A stretch of 41,072 bases of DNA from Planctomycetia bacterium (GCA_020849035.1 JADLHC010000165.1:1-41072), one strand, 5' to 3'. Shown: positions 7,476-16,027, counted from the first letter of the stretch. The notes: generated from the letters alone by a model not told the origin. Made by a program: numbers and translations.

Positions 7476-10241
7476 ATGATCCGCCTTCGAATCCAGTCGG
7501 GAACCGAACCGCGGGAGCTGTCCTTCGAGGAGTCCGCCCTCACGCTCGGGACGGAGGCCGGGTGCGCGGTGCGGGTCGACGATCCGCTGGCGGATCCGGA
7601 GCACTGTCGGATCGAGAAGACGCCCCAGGGCTGGAAGCTTGTGGACCTGGAGTCGCTTCACGGCACGTCCGTGAATGGCGCGGTCGTGAACGCGCGCCTC
7701 CTCAAGGACGGCGACGTCATCCGGATCGGCGGATTCGAAGTCGCTTTCAACCCCGCGGCCGTTTCAGCCGCGAAGCCCGTCGCCGCGAACGCCCCCTCAA
7801 GACCCGCGGCGCCGGTCCGGGCCGCTTCCCCGGCGCCGCCGTCCCGGCCCGTCCGCTCCCGCAGCGACGCGAAGTTCTGGATCAAGGCGGGCGGCCTTGC
7901 GGCGGCCGTGCTCATCGGCACGATCGTGACGGTCAAGCTGCTGCCGGAGGACAAGTCCGTCGCGCAGCGGGCCGCGGTGCGCGCGGCGCTCGACACGGCG
8001 TCCCGCGGGGATCTCGATGGCGCGGAGCAGGCTCTGGCCCTGCTCGCGGCGCAGCCGCTCGAGGCGGCGGCGGCCCGTGAGGCGAAGAAGGCGCTGGAGG
8101 ACGTGCGGGCGAAGATCGCGGCGCGCGAGGAGCAGGCGCGCCGTGACGAGGAGGCCGCCCTGGCGGCTCTCGAGGCCCACAGGAAGGCCGAGGAGCTTCA
8201 GGCCCTGTTCGACGAAACAACCGCAACCGCCGACGCCCTCGTCGTGCAGGAGAGTTTCGGCGAGGCGATGTCGGCCTGGAAGCGGTTCGTTGGCGCGAAC
8301 GCCGATCCCGCCTTCGCGGCGAAGGCGGACGGCCGCATGAAGGAGGTCCTCAAGGCCGCTTCCGATGCCTGGGAACGCCTCGAGTCGCGCGCGAACAGCC
8401 TGACGAAGCTGGACGAGTACCGGCAGGCGGCGCTCGCGGTGAGCGGCTCGATCGACAAGTTCCAGGGGACGCGGTACCTGTATCTCGCGCAGGACAAGCT
8501 CGACGCGATCAACCGGCTGATGGGCGTGACCGCGGCCTACGGCGGCGGCGGCGCGAAGCTGTCCTCGGGCGTCCAGGACTCGCTCCTGGCGATCGACGAT
8601 CTCGTGAAGGCCCGCCGGTACGCGCAGGCGCTTCGACAGATCGACGGCATCCTCGCGAACGTCGCGGCCGACCAGAGCGAGGCCCTTCGCTCCCAGCGCG
8701 CGGAGATCGCGGCGCAGGGGGCGCTGTTCGACAAGCTGGTGGCGGCGGTGAACGGTGGCTGGTTCGCGAGTCACCCGATTCTCCTGGGGAGCGGCTCGAA
8801 GGCCGTTCTCGCGAAGGCGACCGAGGAGGCGCTGGACGTCGAGTTCCGTGACGAGGAGGGGCGCGGCGGCACGTCGTCGCGGCGGTGGTCGCAGATCGAG
8901 GCCGACGACATGCTCGGCTACTTCCGCGCGATCGAGCTCGCGCGCGACGACGAAATGGCCCTCGCCGCCTTCTGCTACAGCAACGGGCTGCCTCTTCCGG
9001 CCGCCGAGATCCTGCACTCGCTCGTGGCGGCGGATCCTGCGAAGAAGAAGGAGGCGTTCGAGCTGGTCGCCCGCCACCGCGGCATCCGGGTCCCCGCCGA
9101 AGGGTTCACGTGGTACGAGGGCGGGTGGTACACGGCGGACGAGCTGAAATTCGCGCGGCTGGACCTGGACGTGAAGCGTGCGGCGCTGCTGCTGGCGCAG
9201 ATCGACCCGAAGAAGGCGGGGGAGGGGATGGAGCTGTACCGCCGTGCGACGTCGGACCCGTCCGCGGGGACGGAGCTGACGGCGCGGGCGACGCTGGTCT
9301 GCACGAACGCGCTGAAGGTGCGGCGGACGGCGATCCTGAAGAGGCTCCAGGACAGCCGGAGCCTGGTGAATCCCGCGGTGATGACGGCGCTGAAGAAGGA
9401 GCTGATCAAGCGCCGCGAGGAAGCGATGAAGGTGATCTTCGACACGAAGATCTACCCGGACGAGAACCACGGCGAGGTGGGGCAGCCGAAGGTCGACGAG
9501 GCCGTCGGGCGCGTGCGCGAGCTGTGGGACCGGCCGCTGGAGGTCGTGTCGAAGTCGAACCCGGCGATCCAGCAGATGATCGCGGCCTCGGAGCAGACGA
9601 CCGCGTGGCTCAAGGAGCTGGGCGCGACGATGACGCCCGCCGAGCAGGCGCAGTTCGCCCGGCTGCTCTCGCAGGTCAACGACGCCCTGAGCCTCAAGAA
9701 CTACACGATCAGCGGCAACGAGCGCTCCATGCTCGAGAAATTCCGCGCGATCATGTCCTACAACGACCGCCACCTCGGGTTCGACGGGCCCGAGAAGGAC
9801 TGCATCCGCGCCACCAACGAGTACCGCTTCATGCTCGGCCTCCAGGCCGTCGAGGCGCAGGAGCAGCTCGGCCGGGCGGCGCGCAAGCACAGCCAGGAGA
9901 TGGTGGAGCTCGGGTATTTCGCGCACGAGTCGCCGACGAAGGGGCTGGAGTCGCCGGGGAAGCGCTGCGCGGCGGAGGGGTACGGCGGAGGCGGCGCCGA
10001 GAACATCGCGATGGGAAACACGGAGGGGGAGCCGACGTTCCTGCAGTGGTACAACTCGAGCGGCCACCACCGGAACATGCTGGGCGCCCACACGCAGATC
10101 GGGATCGGGCGCCACGGGAACCACTGGACCGAGAACTTCGGATCCAGCGGGCCATCCATGAAGGACAAGGTCGCCCCGCTCAAGGCGGCCGGCGTCGCCG
10201 GCGGCTCGACCGGCGGCGTGACGTGCGAGGACGGGAGGTAA
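7476..10241 (+). CDS. FHA-TM-CAP protein, third paralogue with degenerate FHA domain
   Basis: The 921-residue protein matches its two upstream neighbours throughout: FHA-like domain (1-95), membrane helix (about 135-155), long helical region and CAP domain (about 780-885). The CAP residues are intact: H817-E818, E842 in AENIA, H864-H865 in GHHRNML. The FHA domain is different. Position 26 is Thr instead of Arg, 40 Asp instead of Ser, 41 Pro instead of Arg and 62 His instead of Asn; only H43 and N67 remain. The fold is likely kept, but phosphothreonine binding should be lost. The segment around TPQGWKLVDLES is nearly identical to the second copy, also at DNA level, suggesting copies two and three split more recently. 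A purine-rich AGAGAGGAGAG lies 12-13 bases upstream of ATG 7476, a little far for a ribosome site. Confidence 0.87.
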   Translation: MIRLRIQSGTEPRELSFEESALTLGTEAGCAVRVDDPLADPEHCRIEKTPQGWKLVDLESLHGTSVNGAVVNARLLKDGDVIRIGGFEVAFNPAAVSAAKPVAANAPSRPAAPVRAASPAPPSRPVRSRSDAKFWIKAGGLAAAVLIGTIVTVKLLPEDKSVAQRAAVRAALDTASRGDLDGAEQALALLAAQPLEAAAAREAKKALEDVRAKIAAREEQARRDEEAALAALEAHRKAEELQALFDETTATADALVVQESFGEAMSAWKRFVGANADPAFAAKADGRMKEVLKAASDAWERLESRANSLTKLDEYRQAALAVSGSIDKFQGTRYLYLAQDKLDAINRLMGVTAAYGGGGAKLSSGVQDSLLAIDDLVKARRYAQALRQIDGILANVAADQSEALRSQRAEIAAQGALFDKLVAAVNGGWFASHPILLGSGSKAVLAKATEEALDVEFRDEEGRGGTSSRRWSQIEADDMLGYFRAIELARDDEMALAAFCYSNGLPLPAAEILHSLVAADPAKKKEAFELVARHRGIRVPAEGFTWYEGGWYTADELKFARLDLDVKRAALLLAQIDPKKAGEGMELYRRATSDPSAGTELTARATLVCTNALKVRRTAILKRLQDSRSLVNPAVMTALKKELIKRREEAMKVIFDTKIYPDENHGEVGQPKVDEAVGRVRELWDRPLEVVSKSNPAIQQMIAASEQTTAWLKELGATMTPAEQAQFARLLSQVNDALSLKNYTISGNERSMLEKFRAIMSYNDRHLGFDGPEKDCIRATNEYRFMLGLQAVEAQEQLGRAARKHSQEMVELGYFAHESPTKGLESPGKRCAAEGYGGGGAENIAMGNTEGEPTFLQWYNSSGHHRNMLGAHTQIGIGRHGNHWTENFGSSGPSMKDKVAPLKAAGVAGGSTGGVTCEDGR

Positions 10242-10312
10242 GTGAAGGTTCGGCAGATTCCGCTGGTATTGACCCCCGGCGGAACGGGAGAATACGGGTC
10301 GGGCGACTTCCA

Positions 10313-10331
10313 GCCGGCCGCGTCGGCCGGC
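10313..10331 (+). other. intergenic hairpin upstream of the VWA gene
   Basis: GCCGGCCG (10313-10320) pairs with CGGCCGGC (10324-10331) around a three-base loop. No T-run follows. It continues the pattern of U-less hairpins after each FHA-CAP gene and lies 32 bases before the next start codon. Confidence 0.45.
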
Positions 10332-10363
10332 GGGCAACCGCTGCAAACATAGGGAGTGAGGAG

Positions 10364-11983
10364 ATGACCAGAAACAGGCTGTTCCTCGGCGTCCTCGGCC
10401 TCGTCCTGGCCCTGGCGCTGCCGATCGCGGCCGGTCCGTCCGCGGCGGAATGGGACCAGATGAAGAAGGACTTCTTCCGCGACTTCGCGAACGCGGACAT
10501 CTCGGTGAAGAAGTCGGCCCTGGACCGCATCGCGGGGGTGAACACCTCCGATGCCGCCAAGCTCCTCATTTCCGTGTACGGGCAGATCAAGCGCGACGTG
10601 GACGCGCAGGACGACAAGTGCAACGCCGCGCTGGCGGACCTCGAGAAGAAGCTCAAGCCCCTGCGTGGCGCGACCCAGCTCTCGGCCGGCGAAATGGACC
10701 GCAAGAACAAGCTCGAGGCCGAGCTGAAGGCCGTGTCGGACGACCAGCAGAAGAAGCGCGACGAGGCGAAGAAGCTTCTCGACACGATCGCCTCTTCCAT
10801 CGGCCGCTTCACGGACCCGGCCGCCGTTTCCGAGCTGCGCACGATGGTGCTGAAGGCAGCGGACTGGACGGACCGGTACGCGATCCTGAGCGGGCTGCTG
10901 GAGGCGAAGGCCGAAGGCGTGGGGGCGATCTGCCTTGAGGCCGCCAAGGACCGCGATCCGCGCGTCCGGATCATCGCGCTGGACGGGCTGCTGCGCCTCG
11001 GCGACGTGAAGGCCGCGGAGCCGCTTTTCGTCGCGGCCGTCGAGGACTCGGAGTGGCAGATCCGGCTGTCGGGGATCGCGGGCGTCGAGAAGCTGAAGTG
11101 CAAGGCGGGAATCGCGGCGATGATCCGGCAGCTGAAGAAGGAGGACGGCCGGCTGCGCGACGACCTGTCGGGCGCGCTGAAGAGGCTGACGGGGATGGAC
11201 TTCGGCTACAACGCGGCTTCCTGGGACGAGTGGTGGAAGACGAACGGAGAGCGTTGGGACGGGAATCCCGTGGGCGGCGGCAAGGTGGCGGGGAACGACG
11301 TGAAGTCGGCGGGCGGCGCGGGCGGGACGACGGCGGAGCCCCCGACGTTCTTCGGGCTGAAGATCACTTCGAAGAAGATCGTCTTCGTGCTGGACGTGTC
11401 CGGCTCGATGGCCGATCCGAGCGAGCCGCCTCCGGACAAGGACAAGCCGCCGGTGGTGAACTCGGGCGGGAACGGGCCGGCGCCGGAGCCGTGGGAAGCG
11501 GGGCTGAAGGGGACGAAGCTGGAAGTTCTCAAGTGGGAGTTCGAGCGGACGGTGAAGAAGCTGGACGACAAGGTGACGTTCAACATCATCGTGTTCGCGA
11601 GCGACGTGCAGCGCTGGAAGGACAAGATGCAGCCGGCGACACCCGCGGTGAAGGCGGAGGCGATCGACTTCGTGAAGAAGCAGTCCCCGACGAGCCAGAC
11701 GAACACGGGCGACGCGCTCGAGAAGGCGTTCGAGCTGGCGGGGCAAGGGCTGAACGACAAGGCGTACGCGGCGCTGGTGGACACGATCTACCTGATGTCG
11801 GACGGCGCGCCGAACGCGGGGAAGTATCCGAACCCGGACGACATCATCCGGAAGGTGAAGGAGTGGAACGTGCTGTCGAAGGTGATCATCAACACGGTCG
11901 GTCTTGGCAATCCGACGAACTACAACCCGAACTTCCTGAGCCAGCTGGCGGGGATGACCGGGGGTGTGTTCGTCAAGCGGTAG
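10364..11983 (+). CDS. secreted HEAT-repeat and von Willebrand factor A domain protein
   Basis: The 539-residue protein begins with a clear signal peptide (hydrophobic core 6-22, AxA-like end near residues 23-28). Residues 40-150 are helical with a coiled-coil-like Lys/Glu-rich part. Residues 165-275 contain HEAT-like repeats (around DRDPRVRIIALDGLLRLG). A WDEWWKTNGERW segment follows (287-298), a pattern often seen after HEAT repeats in planctomycete-type proteins. From residue 337 there is a VWA domain with a complete MIDAS motif, D344-V-S346-G-S348, plus TNTGDAL and LMSDG further on. The domain should bind a divalent metal and a protein partner. The start is ATG 10364, preceded by GGGAGTGAGGAG. 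It probably belongs with the FHA-CAP cluster upstream and is closed by a strong terminator. Confidence 0.85.
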   Translation: MTRNRLFLGVLGLVLALALPIAAGPSAAEWDQMKKDFFRDFANADISVKKSALDRIAGVNTSDAAKLLISVYGQIKRDVDAQDDKCNAALADLEKKLKPLRGATQLSAGEMDRKNKLEAELKAVSDDQQKKRDEAKKLLDTIASSIGRFTDPAAVSELRTMVLKAADWTDRYAILSGLLEAKAEGVGAICLEAAKDRDPRVRIIALDGLLRLGDVKAAEPLFVAAVEDSEWQIRLSGIAGVEKLKCKAGIAAMIRQLKKEDGRLRDDLSGALKRLTGMDFGYNAASWDEWWKTNGERWDGNPVGGGKVAGNDVKSAGGAGGTTAEPPTFFGLKITSKKIVFVLDVSGSMADPSEPPPDKDKPPVVNSGGNGPAPEPWEAGLKGTKLEVLKWEFERTVKKLDDKVTFNIIVFASDVQRWKDKMQPATPAVKAEAIDFVKKQSPTSQTNTGDALEKAFELAGQGLNDKAYAALVDTIYLMSDGAPNAGKYPNPDDIIRKVKEWNVLSKVIINTVGLGNPTNYNPNFLSQLAGMTGGVFVKR

Positions 11984-12004
11984 AGGAGAAAGCTCGAGCA
12001 TGCG

Positions 12005-12037
12005 CGCCGGCCGCCCGCGGGGGCGGCCGGCGTTTTT
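12005..12037 (+). terminator. strong intrinsic terminator
   Basis: A perfect 12-pair stem joins 12005-12016 to 12021-12032 around a GCGG loop and is followed by TTTTT. It lies 22 bases after the stop of the VWA gene and ends that transcription unit, separating it from the kinase gene. Confidence 0.9.
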
Positions 12038-12124
12038 CATGGCGGAGCGGGGCGGTTCATTCCGCTTTCCGGCATTGCGGCCGGGAGTTATCGTTAACGC
12101 GGTTTCAGGGAGCACAGGCCCATC

Positions 12125-13666
12125 GTGAGCGACGCCCGGCAGGTCAAGATCACCCCGGAGACGGTGGAGGGTTTCACCCTCGTGCAGCCGCTCGGCCAGG
12201 GCGCCACGGGGTCCGTCTTCAAGGCGAAGCGCAGTTCGGACGGCCAGGTCTTCGCGATCAAGCTCATCTTCCCGGCCCTGGCGAAGAATGCGGACTTCAA
12301 CGAGAAGTTCGTGCGGCTCGCGCAGATCAGCGGGAAGGTCGACCACCCGAACATCGTCAAGTCCATCGCCTCGGGCGTTTCCAGCGGCTTCCACTACGTG
12401 ATCATGGAGTACGTCGAGGGGAAGACGCTGGAGAGCGTCCTCTCGCGCGGAGCGATGGACGAGCAGCGGGCGCTCCAGGTCGCGCTCGCCGTCGCGCGCG
12501 GGCTTGTGCAGGTGCAGGCGGCGGGGCTGGTTCACCGGGACGTGAAGCCGGCGAACATCCTGCTGCCGCGGGGCGGGGAGGCGAAGCTGGCGGACCTGGG
12601 GCTGGCGGTGATGGCGACGAACCCGAAGGTCGTGGGGGGTGCGACGGGGACGCCGCACTACATGAGCCCGGAGGCGGCGCGGAGCGACGCGAATATCGAC
12701 GTGCGCTCGGACGTGTACAGCCTCGGCGCGACGCTGTTCCAGATGTTCACGGGCCAGACGATGTTCACGTACGGGAACGTCGCGGAAATCGTTGCTGCGC
12801 AGCTGTCGGAGCAGCCGAAGGCCGCCCACAAGGTGAACTCGACGGTGTCCAAGGGCGCATCGAAGCTCGTCCAGCGGATGACGGAGAAGAAGGCGGCGGA
12901 CCGGCCCTGGCCCGCGGACGTGGTGAACCTGATCGAGGCGCTCCTGCGCGGCGAGAAGCCCTTCGACACCGCCGGCGGGCGCCCGCCGCGCGGCAAACCG
13001 GCGGAGACCGAGGTCGCCCGCGTGTCCAAGGACTCGCCGACTCCGGCGATGCCGCCCCCCGCGCTGCAGCTGCCGATTCCGCCGCGCCAGTCGTCGCCGT
13101 TCGAGGAGACGATTGCGGCGCCGCGGCCCGCGGCCGGGGGGGACAAGGCGCGTCCGGAGGCGCCACCTCCGCCGGGTAAGCCGCCCGCGGGCTACCCGTC
13201 GCCCTATCCGCCCGCGCCGCCCGTCCCGCCTCCGCCTCCGGGCCAGCGGATGCCGTCGACGGCCTATCCCACCCCGACGATTCAGCCGCCGCCCGGGCCG
13301 GCCGCGCCCTACGCGCCGCCGGGGCCGGCGCAGCCGCCGTGGGGGGCGCCGCCCAGGGGGTATCCGCCCCCGCCCTATCCGCCGGCGCCTCCGCCGCACG
13401 GGTACCCGCCTCCGCCGTACGGTTATCCGCCTTCGCCGCAGGGGTATCCCCCCGCGCCCCCGCCCTATCCACCCCCGCAGGGCTATCCTCCCGCCGCGCC
13501 GCCCTACCCGCCCCCGCAGGGCTATCCCCCCCCGGCGCCCCCTCCGGCGCAGCCCGCGATCCCGAGTCCGCCGCCGCCCAAGGGTGCGCCTGCGGGTGGC
13601 AAGCCCGGGAAGAAGCCGCCGAAGGGGAAAAGGCAGATCGGCCGGCGCTGGGGCGACCTCATCTGA
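12125..13666 (+). CDS. PknB-type Ser/Thr protein kinase with proline-rich tail
   Basis: The 513-residue protein has a kinase domain at about residues 17-275. Visible are the glycine loop GQGATG (24-29), AIK with K46, HRDVKPAN (H137-R138-D139, K141, N144), DLG in place of DFG (157-159) and SPE in place of APE (181-183). The usual C-helix motif FxREA reads FVRLA, so the Glu that pairs with the catalytic Lys seems replaced by Leu65; this should be checked by alignment. Residues about 300-475 are low-complexity, rich in Pro, Tyr and Gly (repeated QGYPP/PPYPP units). The C-terminus is basic and there is no membrane helix, so the kinase is probably cytosolic. GTG 12125 is the start, with a GGGAG about 12 bases upstream. 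It is a candidate for making the phosphothreonines read by the nearby FHA domains. Confidence 0.88.
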   Translation: MSDARQVKITPETVEGFTLVQPLGQGATGSVFKAKRSSDGQVFAIKLIFPALAKNADFNEKFVRLAQISGKVDHPNIVKSIASGVSSGFHYVIMEYVEGKTLESVLSRGAMDEQRALQVALAVARGLVQVQAAGLVHRDVKPANILLPRGGEAKLADLGLAVMATNPKVVGGATGTPHYMSPEAARSDANIDVRSDVYSLGATLFQMFTGQTMFTYGNVAEIVAAQLSEQPKAAHKVNSTVSKGASKLVQRMTEKKAADRPWPADVVNLIEALLRGEKPFDTAGGRPPRGKPAETEVARVSKDSPTPAMPPPALQLPIPPRQSSPFEETIAAPRPAAGGDKARPEAPPPPGKPPAGYPSPYPPAPPVPPPPPGQRMPSTAYPTPTIQPPPGPAAPYAPPGPAQPPWGAPPRGYPPPPYPPAPPPHGYPPPPYGYPPSPQGYPPAPPPYPPPQGYPPAAPPYPPPQGYPPPAPPPAQPAIPSPPPPKGAPAGGKPGKKPPKGKRQIGRRWGDLI

Positions 13667-13744
13667 GGATCGGACGGTTCCCTCCCGCGTTTCCACCGGT
13701 CCCTGGCGGAAGTTCGAGGCAAAGCACCCGGCCCGCGCGTGCCG

Positions 13745-13779
13745 AAACGAGCGGGCCCCCGCGTTTCCGCGGGGGCCCG
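13745..13779 (-). terminator. terminator hairpin between convergent genes
   Basis: A 12-pair GC stem (13752-13763 with 13768-13779, loop TTTC) sits between the stops of the kinase gene and the S41 protease gene. Read on the minus strand it is followed by a short T-containing stretch (TCGTTTC), so it best serves the protease gene. It could also stop transcription from the kinase side. Confidence 0.7.
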
Positions 13780-13798
13780 TGGTCCGGACTGCCGTGTG

Positions 13799-15934
13799 CT
13801 ACTTCGGGTCGAACGCGTGCGCGAACGGCCTGTACTCCGCAACCGTCTCCGCGTCCACCTGCGCCTTCTTGAGGACCTCCAGCACGGCCCTCTGCGCCTG
13901 CGTGTCGAGGTTCAGGTCCACGAGGAACTCCTTCTTACGGTCGTCCGCGGCGCGGCGGCGGACGTGCTGCCGCAGCAACTGCGCGACCTCGCCCGCATCG
14001 GCCTTCGTGTTTAACGACTTGAGGAGCTCGTCGAACCCGGGATACGCCGCAGGATCCGCGACCGTCTCCACGGCCAGCTTACGGAACAGGTCCGCGTTCT
14101 TGTCGTAGTTCGCCGACAGGTAATCGTCCAGCTTCCCCGAGTCCAGGACCTTCGCGAATTCGAACTCCTTCCAGAGGTCGCGCTCCGGCAGCTTCACCGT
14201 GATGTCCGGCACCACGCCGCCCTCCGCCTTCTCGTCCACCTTGCCCGATCGGTCGCGCTCGATGTGGATCGACCGGCCGCTCGGCAGGTAGTACTTCGCG
14301 AACGTGTACTTGAACGCCCCGTTCGCCAGCGACTTCAGCGGCGCGATCCGCTGCACCGAGCCCTTGCCGTAGCTGCGCTCGCCGATCGTCACGGAGACGC
14401 CGAGGTCCTGAAGCGCCCCCGACATGATTTCCGAGGCGCTCGCGCTTCCCTCGTTGATGAGCACGACGACGGGGAGCTTGATCTCGTCGGCGTCCATGCT
14501 CTTCAGCTCCTCCAGCACCTTGCCGTTCCGGTCCTTCGTGGTGCAGATGACTTTCCCGGCAGGGACGAAGCGGTCGACCATCTTGACGACTTCGGGGAGG
14601 ATGCCGCCGGGGTTGTTGCGGAGGTCGATGATGAGGCCGATGGCGCCGTCCTTGAGGAGGGCGTCGATCGCGGCGCGCATCTCGCTGTTGGTCGATCCGC
14701 CGAACGAATTGACCTGCACCATGCCGATCCTGCCGGGGAGCATGTCGCCGGTCGCGGTCTTGATCTGGATCTGGGCGCGCTCCAGCGTGAACTCGCGGGG
14801 CTCGGACCAGCCGCGCCTCGCGACCTTCACCCGCACTTTCGTGCCCGGTTCGCCCTTGAGACGCGACACGCACTCGTCGAGCGCCAGCTTGTAGGTGGTT
14901 TTTCCCTCGATCTCGACGACGCGGTCGAGCGACCGCAGGCCCGCCCGGTACGCCGGGCCGTCGTACACCGGGCGCTCGATCGTGAGCCAGTCGTCCCGGC
15001 CCGACACGTGCGCGCCGATCCCGCCGTACTTCTTGTTGATCCCCTCCGTCAGCTCCTTCAGGTCCTTCTCGTTCAGGAACACGCTGTACGGGTCAAGCGC
15101 TTCGGAAATCCCGCGCGCCGCGCCCTCGATCAGCAGCTTCTTGTCCGCCTTCGACTTGTCGACGTACGTCTCCATGATCAGGCCGATCATCTCGTCCAGC
15201 AGCGCGTAGTCGTTCCCGCCCGCCGCGGGACCGGTCGTCTTCCGCATCAGGCTGTCCTGAAGCGTCTTGTGCTTCAGGTAGAGGCGCGCGAGCGCTCCCT
15301 GCTCGCCGGGCTCGGCGGCCATCTGCTTGAGAAGCGGCATGGCGTCGTCGAAGTCCTCGAGTTCCGCGAGCGCGAACGCGGCCTGCTTGCGCACGTCCAT
15401 GTCCTTCGCCTTCAGGAGCTTCTTCAGCTCGTCGGTCGCCCGGATGTTGGAGGCGATGCCGTAGAGGGCGCGGGAAAGGGCGATGATGAAGCGCTGGTCG
15501 TCGGCCTCGTCGAGGGCGTCCTGGAGGACGGACTCGATCTCCTTGCGGTTGCCGAAGTTGGCGTCGTTGCGGGTGAGGTCGGCGAGGAGGTCCGCGGAGG
15601 TGCGGCGGACGTCCTTGTCTTTCTCGCCGATGAGCGCGACGAGGGCGGCGACGGCCTCCTTTTTCTCGCCGCAGCGGTAGAGGGCCTTGGCGGCGCCCAT
15701 GCGGACGCGGGCTTCGGGGGCCTTGAGGGCATCGGCGAGGGGGCCTGCGGCCTCCGGGCCGATCTGCTCGATCTCGTCGACGAGCTGCCAGAATTCCGCT
15801 CCCTTGGCGGCGGGGAGGCGGCCGATCTTCTCCTTCGCGTCCTCTGCGGGGCCCGCGGCGGCAGGGCCGGCGAGGGCGACCAGGAGGGCGGAGAGGACGA
15901 CGGATGAGAGGAGGAAGGCTCGCGACCTGGTCAT
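13799..15934 (-). CDS. S41-family C-terminal processing protease with HEAT repeats and PDZ
   Basis: The 711-residue protein has a signal peptide (residues 1-27, cut near AAAGPA). A HEAT-like helical region lies at about 45-215 (around EARVRMGAAKALYRCGE and DMDVRKQAAFALAELED). A peptidase N-terminal segment (240-300) precedes a PDZ domain (about 300-385) and an S41 catalytic domain (about 395-570). The catalytic Ser is S499 in GSASASE and the Lys is K524 in SYGKGSVQ, 25 residues apart as in CtpB and Prc. The fold core LRNNPGG is present. It should act in the periplasm or envelope, cutting proteins near their C-termini. AGGAG five bases before ATG 15934 fixes the start. The HEAT extension is unusual for CtpA and may guide substrate choice. 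The gene is convergent with the kinase gene. Confidence 0.92.
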   Translation of the reverse strand: MTRSRAFLLSSVVLSALLVALAGPAAAGPAEDAKEKIGRLPAAKGAEFWQLVDEIEQIGPEAAGPLADALKAPEARVRMGAAKALYRCGEKKEAVAALVALIGEKDKDVRRTSADLLADLTRNDANFGNRKEIESVLQDALDEADDQRFIIALSRALYGIASNIRATDELKKLLKAKDMDVRKQAAFALAELEDFDDAMPLLKQMAAEPGEQGALARLYLKHKTLQDSLMRKTTGPAAGGNDYALLDEMIGLIMETYVDKSKADKKLLIEGAARGISEALDPYSVFLNEKDLKELTEGINKKYGGIGAHVSGRDDWLTIERPVYDGPAYRAGLRSLDRVVEIEGKTTYKLALDECVSRLKGEPGTKVRVKVARRGWSEPREFTLERAQIQIKTATGDMLPGRIGMVQVNSFGGSTNSEMRAAIDALLKDGAIGLIIDLRNNPGGILPEVVKMVDRFVPAGKVICTTKDRNGKVLEELKSMDADEIKLPVVVLINEGSASASEIMSGALQDLGVSVTIGERSYGKGSVQRIAPLKSLANGAFKYTFAKYYLPSGRSIHIERDRSGKVDEKAEGGVVPDITVKLPERDLWKEFEFAKVLDSGKLDDYLSANYDKNADLFRKLAVETVADPAAYPGFDELLKSLNTKADAGEVAQLLRQHVRRRAADDRKKEFLVDLNLDTQAQRAVLEVLKKAQVDAETVAEYRPFAHAFDPK

Positions 15935-15982
15935 GGGATCTCCTGAATGCCCCCGGGGTGGTTAGGGTCGATGGGAGGACGT

Positions 15983-16014
15983 GAGAGTATACGGGAATCG
16001 AGGCGCCGCCGTGA
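15983..16014 (-). promoter_or_regulatory. candidate promoter of the S41 protease gene
   Basis: On the minus strand TATACT (15986-15991) sits inside CCGTATACTCTC and follows TCACGG (16009-16014) at a 17-base spacing. The -10 lies about 51 bases before ATG 15934. The same 12-mer occurs at the promoter of the gene at 24388. Confidence 0.5.
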
Positions 16015-16027
16015 GGGGGGCGGGCGC

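Noticed and set aside
8885..10363. Upstream extension of the VWA protein frame to a start inside the third FHA-CAP gene
   Set aside because: The signal peptide and GGAG at ATG 10364 mark the real start; the extension is an out-of-frame shadow of the FHA-CAP gene.
13150..13560. Repetitive CCG/TATCC-rich DNA as a possible repeat array
   Set aside because: It is coding sequence for the proline-tyrosine-rich kinase tail; the units are irregular and there are no spacers as in CRISPR.
9758..13696. Minus-strand open frame of 1312 codons
   Set aside because: It is antisense to the FHA-CAP, VWA and kinase genes and consists largely of Arg/Leu/Pro-rich sequence with no recognisable domain, a common effect of high GC content.
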